From Betaproteobacteria bacterium (GTDB lineage: Bacteria > Pseudomonadota > Gammaproteobacteria > Burkholderiales > Rhodocyclaceae), in assembly GCA_020621865.1 (NCBI GenBank), contig JAHRYW010000002.1, forward strand, positions 12,778 through 76,777: a stretch of DNA of 64,000 nt, written 5' to 3'. Shown in pieces: positions 11,765 through 22,022 of the stretch (position 1 is its first letter; every line of letters starts with the position of its first letter). The position numbers were made by a program, and so were the translations under genes. Under the pieces are notes generated by a model. The model worked only from the letters and a program-made list of their open reading frames with translations, made no database searches and was not told the origin of the DNA.

Positions 11765-13063
11765 GTGCCGATCGGGATTGTCGAATCGCTGGACCACGAG
11801 GCGCGTGGGATTGTCCGCCAGGATGGCAAGGCCATTTTTGTCGACGGCGCCCTACCCGGTGAAACGGTCGATTACGCCAGCTTTCGGCGAAAGCCGAATT
11901 ACGAATTGGCCCATCTGGTCAGTGTTCTGAAGCCTTCGAATGCTCGCCTTGAACCGCGCTGTCCCCATTTCGGCATTTGTGGTGGTTGTGCAATGCAGCA
12001 CATGGATCCCTCTGCTCAACTCGCAACCAAGCAGCGCGTTCTTGAAGACAGTCTCTGGCATATTGGCCGGGTTCGTCCGGAAACCATTCTGCCGCCGATA
12101 CAGGGAGAGGTCTGGGGGTATCGTCACCGGGCGCGTCTGGCGGTGCATAAGGTGGTCAAGAAAGGCAATGTGTTGGTCGGTTTTCATGAAAAGCGCAGTA
12201 GCTACATTGCCGACATGCAAAGCTGTGCAATCCTGCCGCCGCACCTTTCCGACCTTTTGTTGCCGATGCGGGAGTTGGTCGGAGCGCTGTCGATAGCCGA
12301 GCGCTTGCCGCAAATCGAGGTGGCGGTTGGTGAGCATTGCACGGCAATCGTATTTCGTATTCTGGCCCCGTTGACCTTAGCGGACGAGAAGTTGCTGCGA
12401 GCTTTCGCAGATCGCCACGATGTGGTGATCTACTTGCAGCCGAAGGGGCCGGACACGGCTTATCGCTTTTACCCTGTTCCCGGTCCGCGGCTCTCATACA
12501 CACTGCCAGAGTTCGCTCTTGAACTCGATTTCAGGCCGACTGACTTTACCCAGGTCAATCACGCCGTGAATCGTGTCCTGGTACGCCGCGCCTTGCGCTT
12601 GTTGGATCCGCAACCAGGCGAGCGTGTTGCAGACATGTTCTGCGGGCTTGGGAATTTCACCCTGCCGATTGCCCGCTCCGGGGCAAGAGTCGTCGGCATT
12701 GAGGGCAGCCAGGGTTTGGTGCGGCGGGGTCGGGAAAGCGCCGAAGCCAACGGGTTGGCTGCTCAGGTCGATTTTGCCGTGGCGAACCTGTTTGAGTGCA
12801 CCGAGGCATCACTGTTGGCGCTCGGGCACTTCGACAAGATGCTGATCGATCCGCCTCGCGAGGGGGCGGTCGAGTTGGTAAAAGCGCTGACGGGGGATAT
12901 GCCGAGGCGAATCGTTTATGTGTCTTGCAATCCTGCGACGCTGGCCCGTGACGCAGCGGTATTGGTCAGTGCCAAAGGTTATCGCTTTGTTTCAGCGGGA
13001 GCGGTCAATATGTTTCCTCAGACCGCGCATGTCGAGTCGATTGCGGTATTTGAGCGCACCTAG
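11765..13063 (+). CDS. rlmD: 23S rRNA (uracil(1939)-C(5))-methyltransferase
   Basis: [15 protein letters not shown] Fe-S motif; [33 protein letters not shown]; non-ATG start near 11759-11765, exact start uncertain. Confidence 0.92.
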   Translation: MPIGIVESLDHEARGIVRQDGKAIFVDGALPGETVDYASFRRKPNYELAHLVSVLKPSNARLEPRCPHFGICGGCAMQHMDPSAQLATKQRVLEDSLWHIGRVRPETILPPIQGEVWGYRHRARLAVHKVVKKGNVLVGFHEKRSSYIADMQSCAILPPHLSDLLLPMRELVGALSIAERLPQIEVAVGEHCTAIVFRILAPLTLADEKLLRAFADRHDVVIYLQPKGPDTAYRFYPVPGPRLSYTLPEFALELDFRPTDFTQVNHAVNRVLVRRALRLLDPQPGERVADMFCGLGNFTLPIARSGARVVGIEGSQGLVRRGRESAEANGLAAQVDFAVANLFECTEASLLALGHFDKMLIDPPREGAVELVKALTGDMPRRIVYVSCNPATLARDAAVLVSAKGYRFVSAGAVNMFPQTAHVESIAVFERT

Positions 13064-13080
13064 AAACCGGGCAAGTGAAC

Positions 13081-13113
13081 AAAAAAAGGCGGCCACGCAG
13101 GGCCGCCTTTTTT
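13081..13113. terminator. Intrinsic terminator between convergent genes
   Basis: AAAAAAAGGCGGCCACGCAGGGCCGCCTTTTTT. Confidence 0.88.
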
Positions 13114-13129
13114 GTTTTGCGGGTTTGTC

Positions 13130-13822
13130 TCAGTCGCGCTCGCCGGTAAAAGCCATGATTAGCTGCAGCAGGCTAACGAACACGTTGTAGATGTCCAGGT
13201 AAACCGCGAGGGTGGCGCTGACATAATTGGTCTCGCCGCCTTGAACGATACGGCTGATGTCGTACAGGATGTAGGCCGAGAAGATGCCGACGACGGCAAC
13301 GGCGATGGTCAGCGAGAGCGCCGGAATCTGGAAGAAGATGTTGGCTACGGCCGCCAGCAGAACGACGATCATGCCGACAAACAGGAACTTGCCCATGCCG
13401 GTAAAGTCACGCTTGCTGACCGCAGCGATGCTCGACAGCGTGAACAAGATGGCGCCAGTACCGCCAGCAGCAAGGGCGATCATCGAACCACCGTTCGAAA
13501 AGCCAAGGGCGACCTGCAGGATGCGTGAAAGCATCAAGCCCATGAAAAAGGTGAAGCCAAGAAGAAGGGCAACGCCAAGTCCGCTGTCCTTGTTTTTTTC
13601 AATACCCCACATAAAGCCCCAGGCAATGCCGAGAAATAGCATGAACGCCATCATGGGGCTGCCGGTGAGGAAGCTGAAGCCCATCTGGATACCGAGCAGC
13701 GCACCTAGTACTGTCGGCACCATGGAGAGGCCGAGCAGCATGTAAGTATTGCGCAGAACCCGGTTTTGCTGAATTGCAAGCCCGGTGGCGTTCTGATTGG
13801 CAATCTCGAAATTGGTGTTCAT
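13130..13822 (-). CDS. Bax inhibitor-1/YccA family membrane protein
   Basis: Seven-TM-like hydrophobic ORF; AYILYDISRIVQGGETNYVSATLAVYLDIYNVFVSLLQLI is the BI-1 signature region. Confidence 0.92.
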   Translation of the reverse strand: MNTNFEIANQNATGLAIQQNRVLRNTYMLLGLSMVPTVLGALLGIQMGFSFLTGSPMMAFMLFLGIAWGFMWGIEKNKDSGLGVALLLGFTFFMGLMLSRILQVALGFSNGGSMIALAAGGTGAILFTLSSIAAVSKRDFTGMGKFLFVGMIVVLLAAVANIFFQIPALSLTIAVAVVGIFSAYILYDISRIVQGGETNYVSATLAVYLDIYNVFVSLLQLIMAFTGERD

Positions 13823-13956
13823 GCAGGAAGATTCCTTCGGTGTTTTCGACAACTGCTAAGACTAGCGGAGCACGCGAGAAGTTTCAATGCCGCGCTTGCA
13901 ACTAGCCAAAGAGCCGCGAGCCTTGTGCCCTATGTTATGATGCGCGCCGCATCCAA

Positions 13957-14044
<88 letters not shown>

Positions 14045-14114
14045 GAATTTCTCCAGTTGGAATACGTATGGCCTTGTCGGATTTCGCCATTGTGTCTGCG
14101 CCTACTGCGCAGAC

Positions 14115-15548
14115 TTACGGCTTAATGATCAACGCGAGTTGCTTGGTCAGGAAACTGAAGCCGATAATTTCGTAATGCCAGCCGAACTGTTCGGCGGCCT
14201 CGTGGAAAGCCTTGAATTCGTCGTCCCGCCATGTCGGATAGCCGATGAATTCGTCAAAGAGCATTACCGTTCCGGGTACTACCTGTGGGCCGAGCAGGTC
14301 GAAAATGGTTTTGGTCGAACTGTAGAGGTCGCAGTCGATATTAATGAAGCGGATCGGCCCCTTTTCGTTTTTCCGGAATTCGGGGATCGAATTTTCAAAC
14401 CAGCCGCGATGCAGTCTGACGTTCTCGGGAACCTCCGGCAATTGACCGAAGGCGCTGTAGATGCTCTTGTCTTCGTTGCCCCAGTCTTCGGGCAGCCCCT
14501 CGAAACTGTCGAAGCCGTGGACCGTCTGATCGGTCAACGCGGCAATCAGACGGATCGATTTTCCGTTGAAAACGCCGAATTCGAGGATCAATCCATCCAG
14601 CCTTGCCTTTTCCATGGCTAGGGTCATGATCCTGAGACCGCTACCTATCATCGGCGGGAGGATCGGACTGGCGCTTTTGAGGTAATCCCATGAGTCGATT
14701 TCTGCCTTGACCGCAGCCTTGTCGCGCAAGGTGTCAAGAATGCGGTCGCCTTCGGCGGTATTGCCAATGCAATGATGTACGGCGCCCAGAAAGAAACGGT
14801 AGCTCAAACTGTTCGGCGCAATATCGGCTGCCGCTGTCAGGCAGCGTAGCGCGTCCTGAGGCTCGCCCCGGTCGAGATGGAGGCCATGGAGGTTGAACAG
14901 AGGCTCGGGAAAGCTGGCGTCAATCTCATGAGCCTTCTGGTAATGCAGCATCGCCTGTTCAAGTTCGCCCATTTCATTGAGCGCCGCACCGAGACTGTTC
15001 CAGGCCGTGGCGTAGTCGGGCCGAAGTTTGACGGCATGTTCGAAACAGCTGCGCGCCTTTTCCGGCTGAAGTCTCTGCAGGTACAGGGTGCCGAGGTTGT
15101 AATGTATCGCCGCAGTGTTTGGCGAGAGCCTAAGGGCCGCCTGATAGTTGGCCAGTGCTTCCTGTTGTTTGCCTAGTTGCCCCATGACATTCGCGGCGTT
15201 GCACAGTGCGTCCACATTGGCCGGATCGATTTCCAGAGCTGCTTGGTAGCTGGCCAGCGCCGACTTCGGATCCCCCGCCAGGTTGTGGGTTCTGCCTAGC
15301 TGGATATGGATGTCTGCCTGCTTGGGGGCGTTTTGTAAGGCTGTTCCGAACAACTCGATCGCCTTGGCATAGGCCCCCTTGTCTTGGGCAATCAGGCCAC
15401 GTAGGTAGAAAGCTTGGGCGTTTTTGCGGTCGGTATTGCAGACAAAGGTATAGATTTCGTCGGCCAGATCGAGCTTGCCAGAGCGATGGTGCTCGACAGC
15501 TTGGCGAAGGAGTTGGTTGAGGCTCATGGTCAGCGCAGTTTCAGCCAT
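14115..15548 (-). CDS. TPR-repeat protein fused to a TylF-like class I methyltransferase
   Basis: N-terminal TPRs (AYAKAIELFGTALQNAPKQADIHIQLG...) then LEFGVFNGKSIRLIAA..., FINIDCDLYSSTKTIFDLLGP, LFDEFIGYPTW. Confidence 0.85.
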   Translation of the reverse strand: MAETALTMSLNQLLRQAVEHHRSGKLDLADEIYTFVCNTDRKNAQAFYLRGLIAQDKGAYAKAIELFGTALQNAPKQADIHIQLGRTHNLAGDPKSALASYQAALEIDPANVDALCNAANVMGQLGKQQEALANYQAALRLSPNTAAIHYNLGTLYLQRLQPEKARSCFEHAVKLRPDYATAWNSLGAALNEMGELEQAMLHYQKAHEIDASFPEPLFNLHGLHLDRGEPQDALRCLTAAADIAPNSLSYRFFLGAVHHCIGNTAEGDRILDTLRDKAAVKAEIDSWDYLKSASPILPPMIGSGLRIMTLAMEKARLDGLILEFGVFNGKSIRLIAALTDQTVHGFDSFEGLPEDWGNEDKSIYSAFGQLPEVPENVRLHRGWFENSIPEFRKNEKGPIRFINIDCDLYSSTKTIFDLLGPQVVPGTVMLFDEFIGYPTWRDDEFKAFHEAAEQFGWHYEIIGFSFLTKQLALIIKP

Positions 15549-15647
15549 ACGTCGAGACTATTTCGCAGTTGCCTGACGAATGGCAGGTGGAATCAGGGTG
15601 CCGGCATTATAAAGGTGAGGTGGTGCCAAACTTCGGAGTGGCTGCCC

Positions 15648-16796
15648 TCAAAGATCGAGGAAGTCGCCAACTTCCTGCGATCGCGCCATGGTGTCGGCGT
15701 AGCCGAGGTCGATCAGGGCGCGAGTGTAGGGTTTCTCAAACAGCAAATAGCTGGTCAGCGTACCGTTGCGGCGGTTCATCCCCCCTATGCCGCCGAGCAT
15801 CATTTTCATGGCCCAGGGCAGGGATTTTGCGTGCTCGGCAGCGATGCGCTCGAGGCGTTCAGAGGGGGAGATGATCAGCGTGTGGATGGGGCGGAGCGGG
15901 ATGTCGCTGTTGTCGCGAATGTTCGGTGGGATGGCCGACAGGGTGCGATTGATGCGTTGCATGCGTTCAATGTCGACGGCCAGGCTGTCCAGAAAGATGC
16001 TGGAAAGAGCGTGGCCGGCGATCTGGGCGAGCGAGGGGTGGCCGTCTACGCGTCGGCGTTCCTGGTGCTCGTTTTTCCGCCCCGCGCCGACGATCAGCAC
16101 GCGCTCGGCGCCCAGGTGTATGGCCGGGGAGATCGGTGCCAGTTGGCGCATCGATCCATCGCCGAAATATTCGCGGTGTATCTTGGTCGCCGGGAAGATA
16201 AAGGGAATGGCGCTGGAGGCGAGCAGATGGTCGACGCCGATATCGGAGCGGATGCCGATGCGCTGGACGCGGCGCCAGGGCTGTGCCGATGGATGTCCCT
16301 GGAAGAAATTGATGTTGTCGCCTGATTCGTAGCCGGAGGCGGAAACGCTCAGTGCATGCAGGGCACCTTTGGCGATTGAGCGCTCGATACCGCGAAAGTC
16401 GAGGTGGCGGGTCAGTAATTCTCGCAACGGGGCGTTATCGAGGAGTGAGCGTGGCGGATTGCGGATCAGCCAACCCATGGTCATGGTGGTCAGCCAGTGG
16501 GCGCCGGAAATACCTATGCCGAGCGGGTCGGCGCGGTAGATGTCGCCAGCGTGCATGTTCCGCCAGAAACTGGCGAGAACCGAAACGGCCTTGCCGAAGT
16601 TGTCGGCCAGACAGGCGATGCTGGTGGCGTTGATGGCCCCGGCCGAAGTGCCGCAAAGGATGGGGAAGGGATTTTGCCGGCGGTTGTTGGATAGCTTGGC
16701 GACGGCGAGCAGGACGCCAACCTGATAGGCGGCCCGGGCGCCACCGCCGGTGAGGACGAGGGCCGTGTTCGGTATCGGGCGCGCCGGCTGGCTCAT
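15648..16796 (-). CDS. Patatin-like phospholipase family protein
   Basis: ALVLTGGGARAAYQVGVLLAV, GTSAGAINA, FGDGSMRQ. Confidence 0.92.
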   Translation of the reverse strand: MSQPARPIPNTALVLTGGGARAAYQVGVLLAVAKLSNNRRQNPFPILCGTSAGAINATSIACLADNFGKAVSVLASFWRNMHAGDIYRADPLGIGISGAHWLTTMTMGWLIRNPPRSLLDNAPLRELLTRHLDFRGIERSIAKGALHALSVSASGYESGDNINFFQGHPSAQPWRRVQRIGIRSDIGVDHLLASSAIPFIFPATKIHREYFGDGSMRQLAPISPAIHLGAERVLIVGAGRKNEHQERRRVDGHPSLAQIAGHALSSIFLDSLAVDIERMQRINRTLSAIPPNIRDNSDIPLRPIHTLIISPSERLERIAAEHAKSLPWAMKMMLGGIGGMNRRNGTLTSYLLFEKPYTRALIDLGYADTMARSQEVGDFLDL

Positions 16797-16928
16797 GGCT
16801 GTTCTGCCCGCAAACGGTGGCCGGACGGCGCTGTGTTGTTCGCGGTCTTGTTTTTCATCTCCCTCTCCTTGGGGCTTGGGGGCTGCCTTTGCCGTATGGA
16901 TGCAGTATAGGGGGAGATTTGGGGCGGC

Positions 16929-17381
16929 TCAATCCAGCTTGGTGCGTATCGCGTCGGCCCAGCAGTTGGGGGTTTCGTACAGCCTCACTTGTTCAAGGCT
17001 CAGGTGGTTGCCATAGGTGTCGCGATAGACCGCATCAAGGCGCTCGAAGGCGATTCGGGCGAGATTTTCGGCGGTTGGTACACGGTCGAGAAGGACTGTC
17101 TTGTGGCCGGGTAGCGACGCGAGGAAGTCGACAATCGCAGTGTCGCCGGCGAAGGCCAGGAAGGCGTGGTCCCATTCCTTGATCAGATGCGTGTTGGCAA
17201 GATCCTTGACCTGCGAGAAGTCCATGACCATGCCGTTGGCCGCATCGCCGGCCTTGTCGATGACACTGCCGGAGAGTGTGATTTCGATGGCGTAGCGATG
17301 CCCGTGCAGGTGGCGGCACTGGCTTTTGTGGTCCGGGATGCGGTGCCCGGCATCGAATTCGAGGCGGCGGGTAATCAACAT
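16929..17381 (-). CDS. queD: 6-carboxy-5,6,7,8-tetrahydropterin synthase (QueD family)
   Basis: RRLEFDAGHRIPDHKSQCRHLHGHRYAIEITL; LVMDFSQVK-like; EWDHAFLAF. Confidence 0.92.
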   Translation of the reverse strand: MLITRRLEFDAGHRIPDHKSQCRHLHGHRYAIEITLSGSVIDKAGDAANGMVMDFSQVKDLANTHLIKEWDHAFLAFAGDTAIVDFLASLPGHKTVLLDRVPTAENLARIAFERLDAVYRDTYGNHLSLEQVRLYETPNCWADAIRTKLD

Positions 17382-17425
17382 GGGCGATTTGCTCGACAAG
17401 GCGGTCGCGGATTATACAATGCGCC

Positions 17426-18262
17426 ATGCTTACCACCGATGATCACCGCCGGGACAGTGCCGGTTTGCTCTACGTTTACCCCGTTGTATCGCGGCGCGCC
17501 GGCGGGGTTTCGATCGGCATCAACCTCAATCCCAACAATGCCTGCAATTGGGCCTGCCTGTATTGTCAGGTTGAGAACTTGACGCGCGGCGGTCCGCCAC
17601 CGATTGATCTGGATCGCCTGGAAGGCGAGCTTGAATCTTTTTTGCGGGATGTGTTGACGGGCGATTTCATGCAGCGCGAGGTGCCTGTCGGTGCTCGACG
17701 GCTGATGGATGTGGCGTTTTCCGGGAATGGCGAGCCGACCAGTGCGGCTGAGTTTGCCGAAGCGGTGGATCGTGTCGGCAAGGTGCTGGAGCGCTTTGGG
17801 CAGATCGGGAAGCTGGTCGTCCGCCTGATTACGAATGGCAGTTTGATGCATCGCCCCGAGGTTCAGCAAGGGGTTCTCCAACTGGCCAAACTAGGTGGCG
17901 AAGTCTGGTTCAAAGTTGATCGGGCGCTGCCGGAGGAGATTAGCGAGATTAACGGTGTGCCGGGGGTTCCGAGCAAGGTGGCGAAAAACCTGGCGTTGTG
18001 TGCGTCGTTGGCGCCGACCTGGATTCAGACCTGCTGGTTTGCGCTGGATGGTGCGGCGCCGTCGCTTGCATCGCAAATGGCCTATTGCAACCTGGTTCGG
18101 CCGTTGGCCGGAAAACTGGCTGGCGTGCACCTCTATGGCCTAGCTCGGCCCTCGCTTCAGGCCGCGGCGGCCCGCCTCAGTGCGTTGCCGGTTGATGATT
18201 TGACGGTTTTTGCGAATTTGATAAAAAAAGAAACGGGCATTCAGGTACTAATTTCCCCGTAA
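17426..18262 (+). CDS. Radical SAM protein
   Basis: NLNPNNACNWACLYCQVENL (CxxxCxxC), FSGNGEPT. Confidence 0.9.
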   Translation: MLTTDDHRRDSAGLLYVYPVVSRRAGGVSIGINLNPNNACNWACLYCQVENLTRGGPPPIDLDRLEGELESFLRDVLTGDFMQREVPVGARRLMDVAFSGNGEPTSAAEFAEAVDRVGKVLERFGQIGKLVVRLITNGSLMHRPEVQQGVLQLAKLGGEVWFKVDRALPEEISEINGVPGVPSKVAKNLALCASLAPTWIQTCWFALDGAAPSLASQMAYCNLVRPLAGKLAGVHLYGLARPSLQAAAARLSALPVDDLTVFANLIKKETGIQVLISP

Positions 18263-18274
18263 TGCCCGTTTTTC
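18230..18274 (+). terminator. Terminator-like inverted repeat overlapping the radical SAM 3' end
   Basis: AAACGGGCATT...AATGCCCGTTTTTC. Confidence 0.6.
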
Positions 18275-18303
18275 TACGGCTGATGCCCCCGTGAGGGCAA
18301 ACA

Positions 18304-18612
18304 TCAGGCCGCTTTTTTTGCGTGGCTGCGAGCCGACTTCTTCAGGGACTTGAACAGCTCAGGTTCCTGCGACTTCAGGTACTCGATCACTTCCCAATCG
18401 TCACGCTTGATGCTCTTGATATCGACCTGTTCGACATGCACCAGACGGAGCAGTTCACGTACCGGCTTTGGCATGTTGCGGCCGCTTTCGTAGCGGGAAC
18501 CGCCGCTCTGGGTGACGCCCAGGGTGGACCAGAATTGTTGCTGGTTGAGGCCGAGTTTGCGGCGGATTTCACGGGCGTCGATTTTTTCGATGGTCTTGAC
18601 GGTAGTCATCAT
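18304..18612 (-). CDS. XRE-like helix-turn-helix regulator
   Basis: IRRKLGLNQQQFWSTLGVTQSGGSRYESGRNMPKPVRELL. Confidence 0.8.
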   Translation of the reverse strand: MMTTVKTIEKIDAREIRRKLGLNQQQFWSTLGVTQSGGSRYESGRNMPKPVRELLRLVHVEQVDIKSIKRDDWEVIEYLKSQEPELFKSLKKSARSHAKKAA

Positions 18613-18639
18613 CCATTCTCCATACGCTAGTGTAATAGG

Positions 18640-18762
18640 CTTACCCAAGCATCCTAGCGATATATGACTTAGGTAATATTACGAAGTGTATATACGAATA
18701 TGACGTTTTGCAAGTGGCAATTTCATAAAATTTAATAAATACGGCGATAGGATTACCCAATT
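18640..18762. promoter_or_regulatory. Candidate operator cluster TTACCCAAG / CTTAGGTAA / TTACCCAAT
   Basis: Three related 9-mers at 18641, 18668 (inverted) and 18753 in an AT-rich region upstream of the HTH gene. Confidence 0.45.
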
Positions 18763-18880
18763 AGTATTTCTCTTTTGCGGTTTGACAACGTACTGAAGCC
18801 AGGGTGCCGTTATCCTTTCAGAATCATTACGGATGCACTAAGATCACCCGCATCAACCAACAGCATTTCGGGAGAGCACC

Positions 18881-19330
18881 ATGCAGGTCAGGGAAATTCT
18901 CAGGGTCAAGGGGGCGACGCTTTACACGGTGACGCCGCAGCAGTCACTGGCCTTCGCGGTCGAAACCATGGCTGATCTCGATGTCGGTTCGCTGGTGGTC
19001 ATGGATGGCGGCAAGATGGCAGGCATGCTGACATTTCGCGAAGTGCTCAAGGCGCTAAAGGGTGGTGTTGCTGCCCAGAGCGAACTCAAGGTCGGCGACG
19101 TAATGGTCAGGGATCCGGTGACGGCGGATTCTGAGATGGAGGCCAACGACCTGCGTCGCTTGATGATCGACAGGCATTGTCGTTACCTGCCCGTGGTCGA
19201 TGACGGTACGCTGATGGGCGTGATTTCGTTTCTCGACGTCGCCAAGGCGGTGTTGGAAGAGCAGAGCTTCGAGAACAAGATGCTCAAGAGCTATATCAAG
19301 AACTGGCCTGGCGACGCGCCGGCTGCCTGA
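18881..19330 (+). CDS. CBS domain-containing protein
   Basis: Two CBS motifs (MADLDVGSLVVMDGGKMAGMLTFREVL; MIDRHCRYLPVVDDGTLMGVISFLDV). Confidence 0.92.
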   Translation: MQVREILRVKGATLYTVTPQQSLAFAVETMADLDVGSLVVMDGGKMAGMLTFREVLKALKGGVAAQSELKVGDVMVRDPVTADSEMEANDLRRLMIDRHCRYLPVVDDGTLMGVISFLDVAKAVLEEQSFENKMLKSYIKNWPGDAPAA

Positions 19331-19349
19331 GCGCTTTGCGCTTGAGATG

Positions 19350-19379
19350 AAAAAAGGGCGATTTCGATCGCCCTTTTTT
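19350..19379. terminator. Intrinsic terminator
   Basis: AAAAAAGGGCGATTTCGATCGCCCTTTTTT. Confidence 0.9.
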
Positions 19380-19410
19380 GTTGGCCCTCCGGTCGTACGG
19401 CCGGTGGGGT

Positions 19411-20145
19411 CTAGCCTTCGTGCTTGCGTAGCCTTGTTGCGCTGGGGATGTGAATCTTGCGGCCTTCGACGACGATCAGGCCGAGTTCGGTCAGTTCGTG
19501 CAGGATGCGCGAAAAGTGCTCCTGGGTCAGGTTCAGGCGCGAGGCGATGACGCCCTTGTTGGTCGGCAGGGTGACCGAGACGTTGATGCCCTCGTGGTCA
19601 GCTTCCGGGAGTTCGCGCAGCAGGTAGCCGATGATGCGCTGCTTGCCGGAGTGCAGCGAGTAGGATTCGACGTCGTTCATTAGCTGATGCAGGCGCATGG
19701 CCATGCCGGCCAGCATCTTGCGGCACAGGTTGTGATCACGCTGTAGTTCCTCGAAGACCGCGGCCTTGGAGATGTGCAGCAACAACGAGTCGGTCAGCGC
19801 CTGGGCAAAGACGATGTATGGCTTTTCCATGAACATCACGGCTTCACCGAAACTCTGGCCCTGGCTGATGATCTCGACGACCTTCTCGCTGCCTTGCGAG
19901 GAGGTGAAGGCCAGCTTGATCTGCCCATAGACCAACAGGTGGAAGCCATTGCAGGGGTCGCCCTTGTGAAACAGGATTTCGCCCTTGGTAGCATGGATCT
20001 CACGCGTTCCCTTGGCAATCCGGGTGATTTCCTCCGGGGCCAAACCATTGAACAGGGGAATGTGGGTAAGGAGCGCTTCGATGTTGATCGGGTGATTGCC
20101 TTGCATGGTCCGTGGTGCCTGAACGAAGTGCGCCGATGTTGGCAT
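19411..20145 (-). CDS. Crp/Fnr family transcriptional regulator
   Basis: cNMP-binding fold (LFHKGDPCNGFHLLVYGQIKLAF) and HTH (PTNKGVIASRLNLTQEHFSRILHEL); next to the nor cluster. Confidence 0.88.
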   Translation of the reverse strand: MPTSAHFVQAPRTMQGNHPINIEALLTHIPLFNGLAPEEITRIAKGTREIHATKGEILFHKGDPCNGFHLLVYGQIKLAFTSSQGSEKVVEIISQGQSFGEAVMFMEKPYIVFAQALTDSLLLHISKAAVFEELQRDHNLCRKMLAGMAMRLHQLMNDVESYSLHSGKQRIIGYLLRELPEADHEGINVSVTLPTNKGVIASRLNLTQEHFSRILHELTELGLIVVEGRKIHIPSATRLRKHEG

Positions 20146-20181
20146 TCGCCTAGTTCTTTGGCAATACCTCTTCAGAATTAT

Positions 20182-22020
20182 TCAGTGGCGCGTTAGTTGT
20201 ACGTAGAGGAGGGGCAGGCGACTAGGCAACTCCTCCGGTTTGCGGATCACGCAGAAACCGGCCGGGCCAAAAAGATAGGGCAGGTAGGCGCCGGCCTCGT
20301 GGTCGATGGTCACGCAGAATGGCGTCAGGCCGAGGCGCCGGGCTTCATGTACGGCCATCCGGGTGTCCTCGATGCCGTAGCGCGAGTCATAGACGTCCAG
20401 ATCATTCGGCTTGCCGTCGGTGATGATCAGCAACAAACGCCGACTGGCCGGTTGTTCGGCGAGGATCGCCGCCGACTGGCGGATTGCTGCGCCCATCCGG
20501 GTGTAATAGCCCGGCTTGATGGCCAGGATGCGGCCGCGGGCGGCGGCGTCGTATTTTCCCGAGAAATCCTTGAGCAGGTGAAAGCGGATGTTCTGGCGAC
20601 GCAGCGATGAAAAGCCGTAGATGCCGAAGCGGTCGCCGGTGGCGGTCAGGGCTTCGGAGAAGAGCAACAGCGAATCGCGAATGACGTCGATGATGCGGTG
20701 CGAATCGGAGATTGGCGCATCGGTGGACATCGACAAATCTGCGAGCAGCAGGCAGGCCAAGTCACGTTCGCAACGGGCCTGGGCGAGATAGCCGCCGGAC
20801 TCCGGCGTGTGGCCGGAAGCGCGGTCGGCGTGATTGCGCACGCAGGCGTCGACATCGAGTTCGGCGCCGTCCGGTTGGGCTTTCAGCCAGCGCCGTTGTG
20901 GGGCGAGGGCGGCAAATTGGCCGCGCAGCTTCTTGGCGGTGGCGGCCAGTTCCGGCGGCAACCCGGCCTGGCCGGCATCGTGGGCAACCATCGGCTGCAA
21001 CAGACAGTGTTTGTCCATCATCGCCGCCTTGCGGTAATCCCATTCGGGCAGGGCGATGCCGGGGCCGATCGGCGTGTCGTCCTCGGCCGCCGAGGGCAGG
21101 TCGAGGTCGAACTTGACGCGCGATTTGGCCGTCTCGCCATCGCGGATCAGCGACAGGCGGTCGAGATCCTTGGCCGCGTCGCGGGCGTTCGGGTCTTCGT
21201 CTTCATCGAAGGCGCGATTGACGCGGACGTACTCGGCCCAGGTCGGCAGGCTTTCGGCGCGGAACATGGCCAGCATCGGGTTCTTGTTGTCCGGCGTTTC
21301 GACCTGCTCGGCCTTGTGCGCCTCCTTGGCCGCTTCGTTCCCGCCGCTGCCTTCGGCCGGCGCTTGTTCGCCGGGGTCGGCCAGACGGGTGCTCTCGGTG
21401 GTTTCACTACCGATCAGCCAGAGCAGCACCGGTTGCGGCGGCCGGGATTTTTTCGCATGCAGCGGCGGCAGGCCGTCGACCGTCGCCGGATAGCGCAAGG
21501 CCTGGCGAATGGCGTTTTCCTGCGCGGCCTCGTCCGGAGCCAGTTGCTCGGGGGCGATGCGGCTAGCGATATGGGCCTCGACCAGGCGCTCGTAACGCGG
21601 ACGCAGACCGGGGTAGCGCGCCAGGGCCATCTGGCTCGCCTGCTGGTTGCGCTGGAACCAGGGCTGGTCGGATGCAACATCGCAGGCGGCCTGGGCAGCC
21701 AGCCAGAGATAGAGATCGCGGTTCAGTGCCTTGTCGGGGAAGGCGGCGATTTCCGGCGGCAGGCGCAGCGTTTCTTCATCGCGCCGGGCCTGCGCCACGC
21801 GCTCGCCGCTACCGGCAAGCTTTTGTAGCCAGCGCCGATGCGCACCATGGGTTTCGGCCGTGGCCGCCGCGACCTTCAGGCCAGCGTCGCCGCCAAAGGC
21901 GCGGAACAGGATGCCCGCGGTTTTCTCGACCTCGGCGAGTTTGACCGCGGCTTGCGGATGGTGGGCGCCGGCGGCCTTGGTGACCCAGTTATGCCAGAGT
22001 TTGCCGATGAATTCTTCCAT
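20182..22020 (-). CDS. norD: Nitric oxide reductase activation protein NorD (VWA domain)
   Basis: MEEFIGKLWHNWV...; LLLADLSMSTDAPIS MIDAS-like, TDGKPNDLDVYDSRYGIEDTRMAV. Confidence 0.9.
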   Translation of the reverse strand: MEEFIGKLWHNWVTKAAGAHHPQAAVKLAEVEKTAGILFRAFGGDAGLKVAAATAETHGAHRRWLQKLAGSGERVAQARRDEETLRLPPEIAAFPDKALNRDLYLWLAAQAACDVASDQPWFQRNQQASQMALARYPGLRPRYERLVEAHIASRIAPEQLAPDEAAQENAIRQALRYPATVDGLPPLHAKKSRPPQPVLLWLIGSETTESTRLADPGEQAPAEGSGGNEAAKEAHKAEQVETPDNKNPMLAMFRAESLPTWAEYVRVNRAFDEDEDPNARDAAKDLDRLSLIRDGETAKSRVKFDLDLPSAAEDDTPIGPGIALPEWDYRKAAMMDKHCLLQPMVAHDAGQAGLPPELAATAKKLRGQFAALAPQRRWLKAQPDGAELDVDACVRNHADRASGHTPESGGYLAQARCERDLACLLLADLSMSTDAPISDSHRIIDVIRDSLLLFSEALTATGDRFGIYGFSSLRRQNIRFHLLKDFSGKYDAAARGRILAIKPGYYTRMGAAIRQSAAILAEQPASRRLLLIITDGKPNDLDVYDSRYGIEDTRMAVHEARRLGLTPFCVTIDHEAGAYLPYLFGPAGFCVIRKPEELPSRLPLLYVQLTRH

Positions 22021-22022
22021 GA

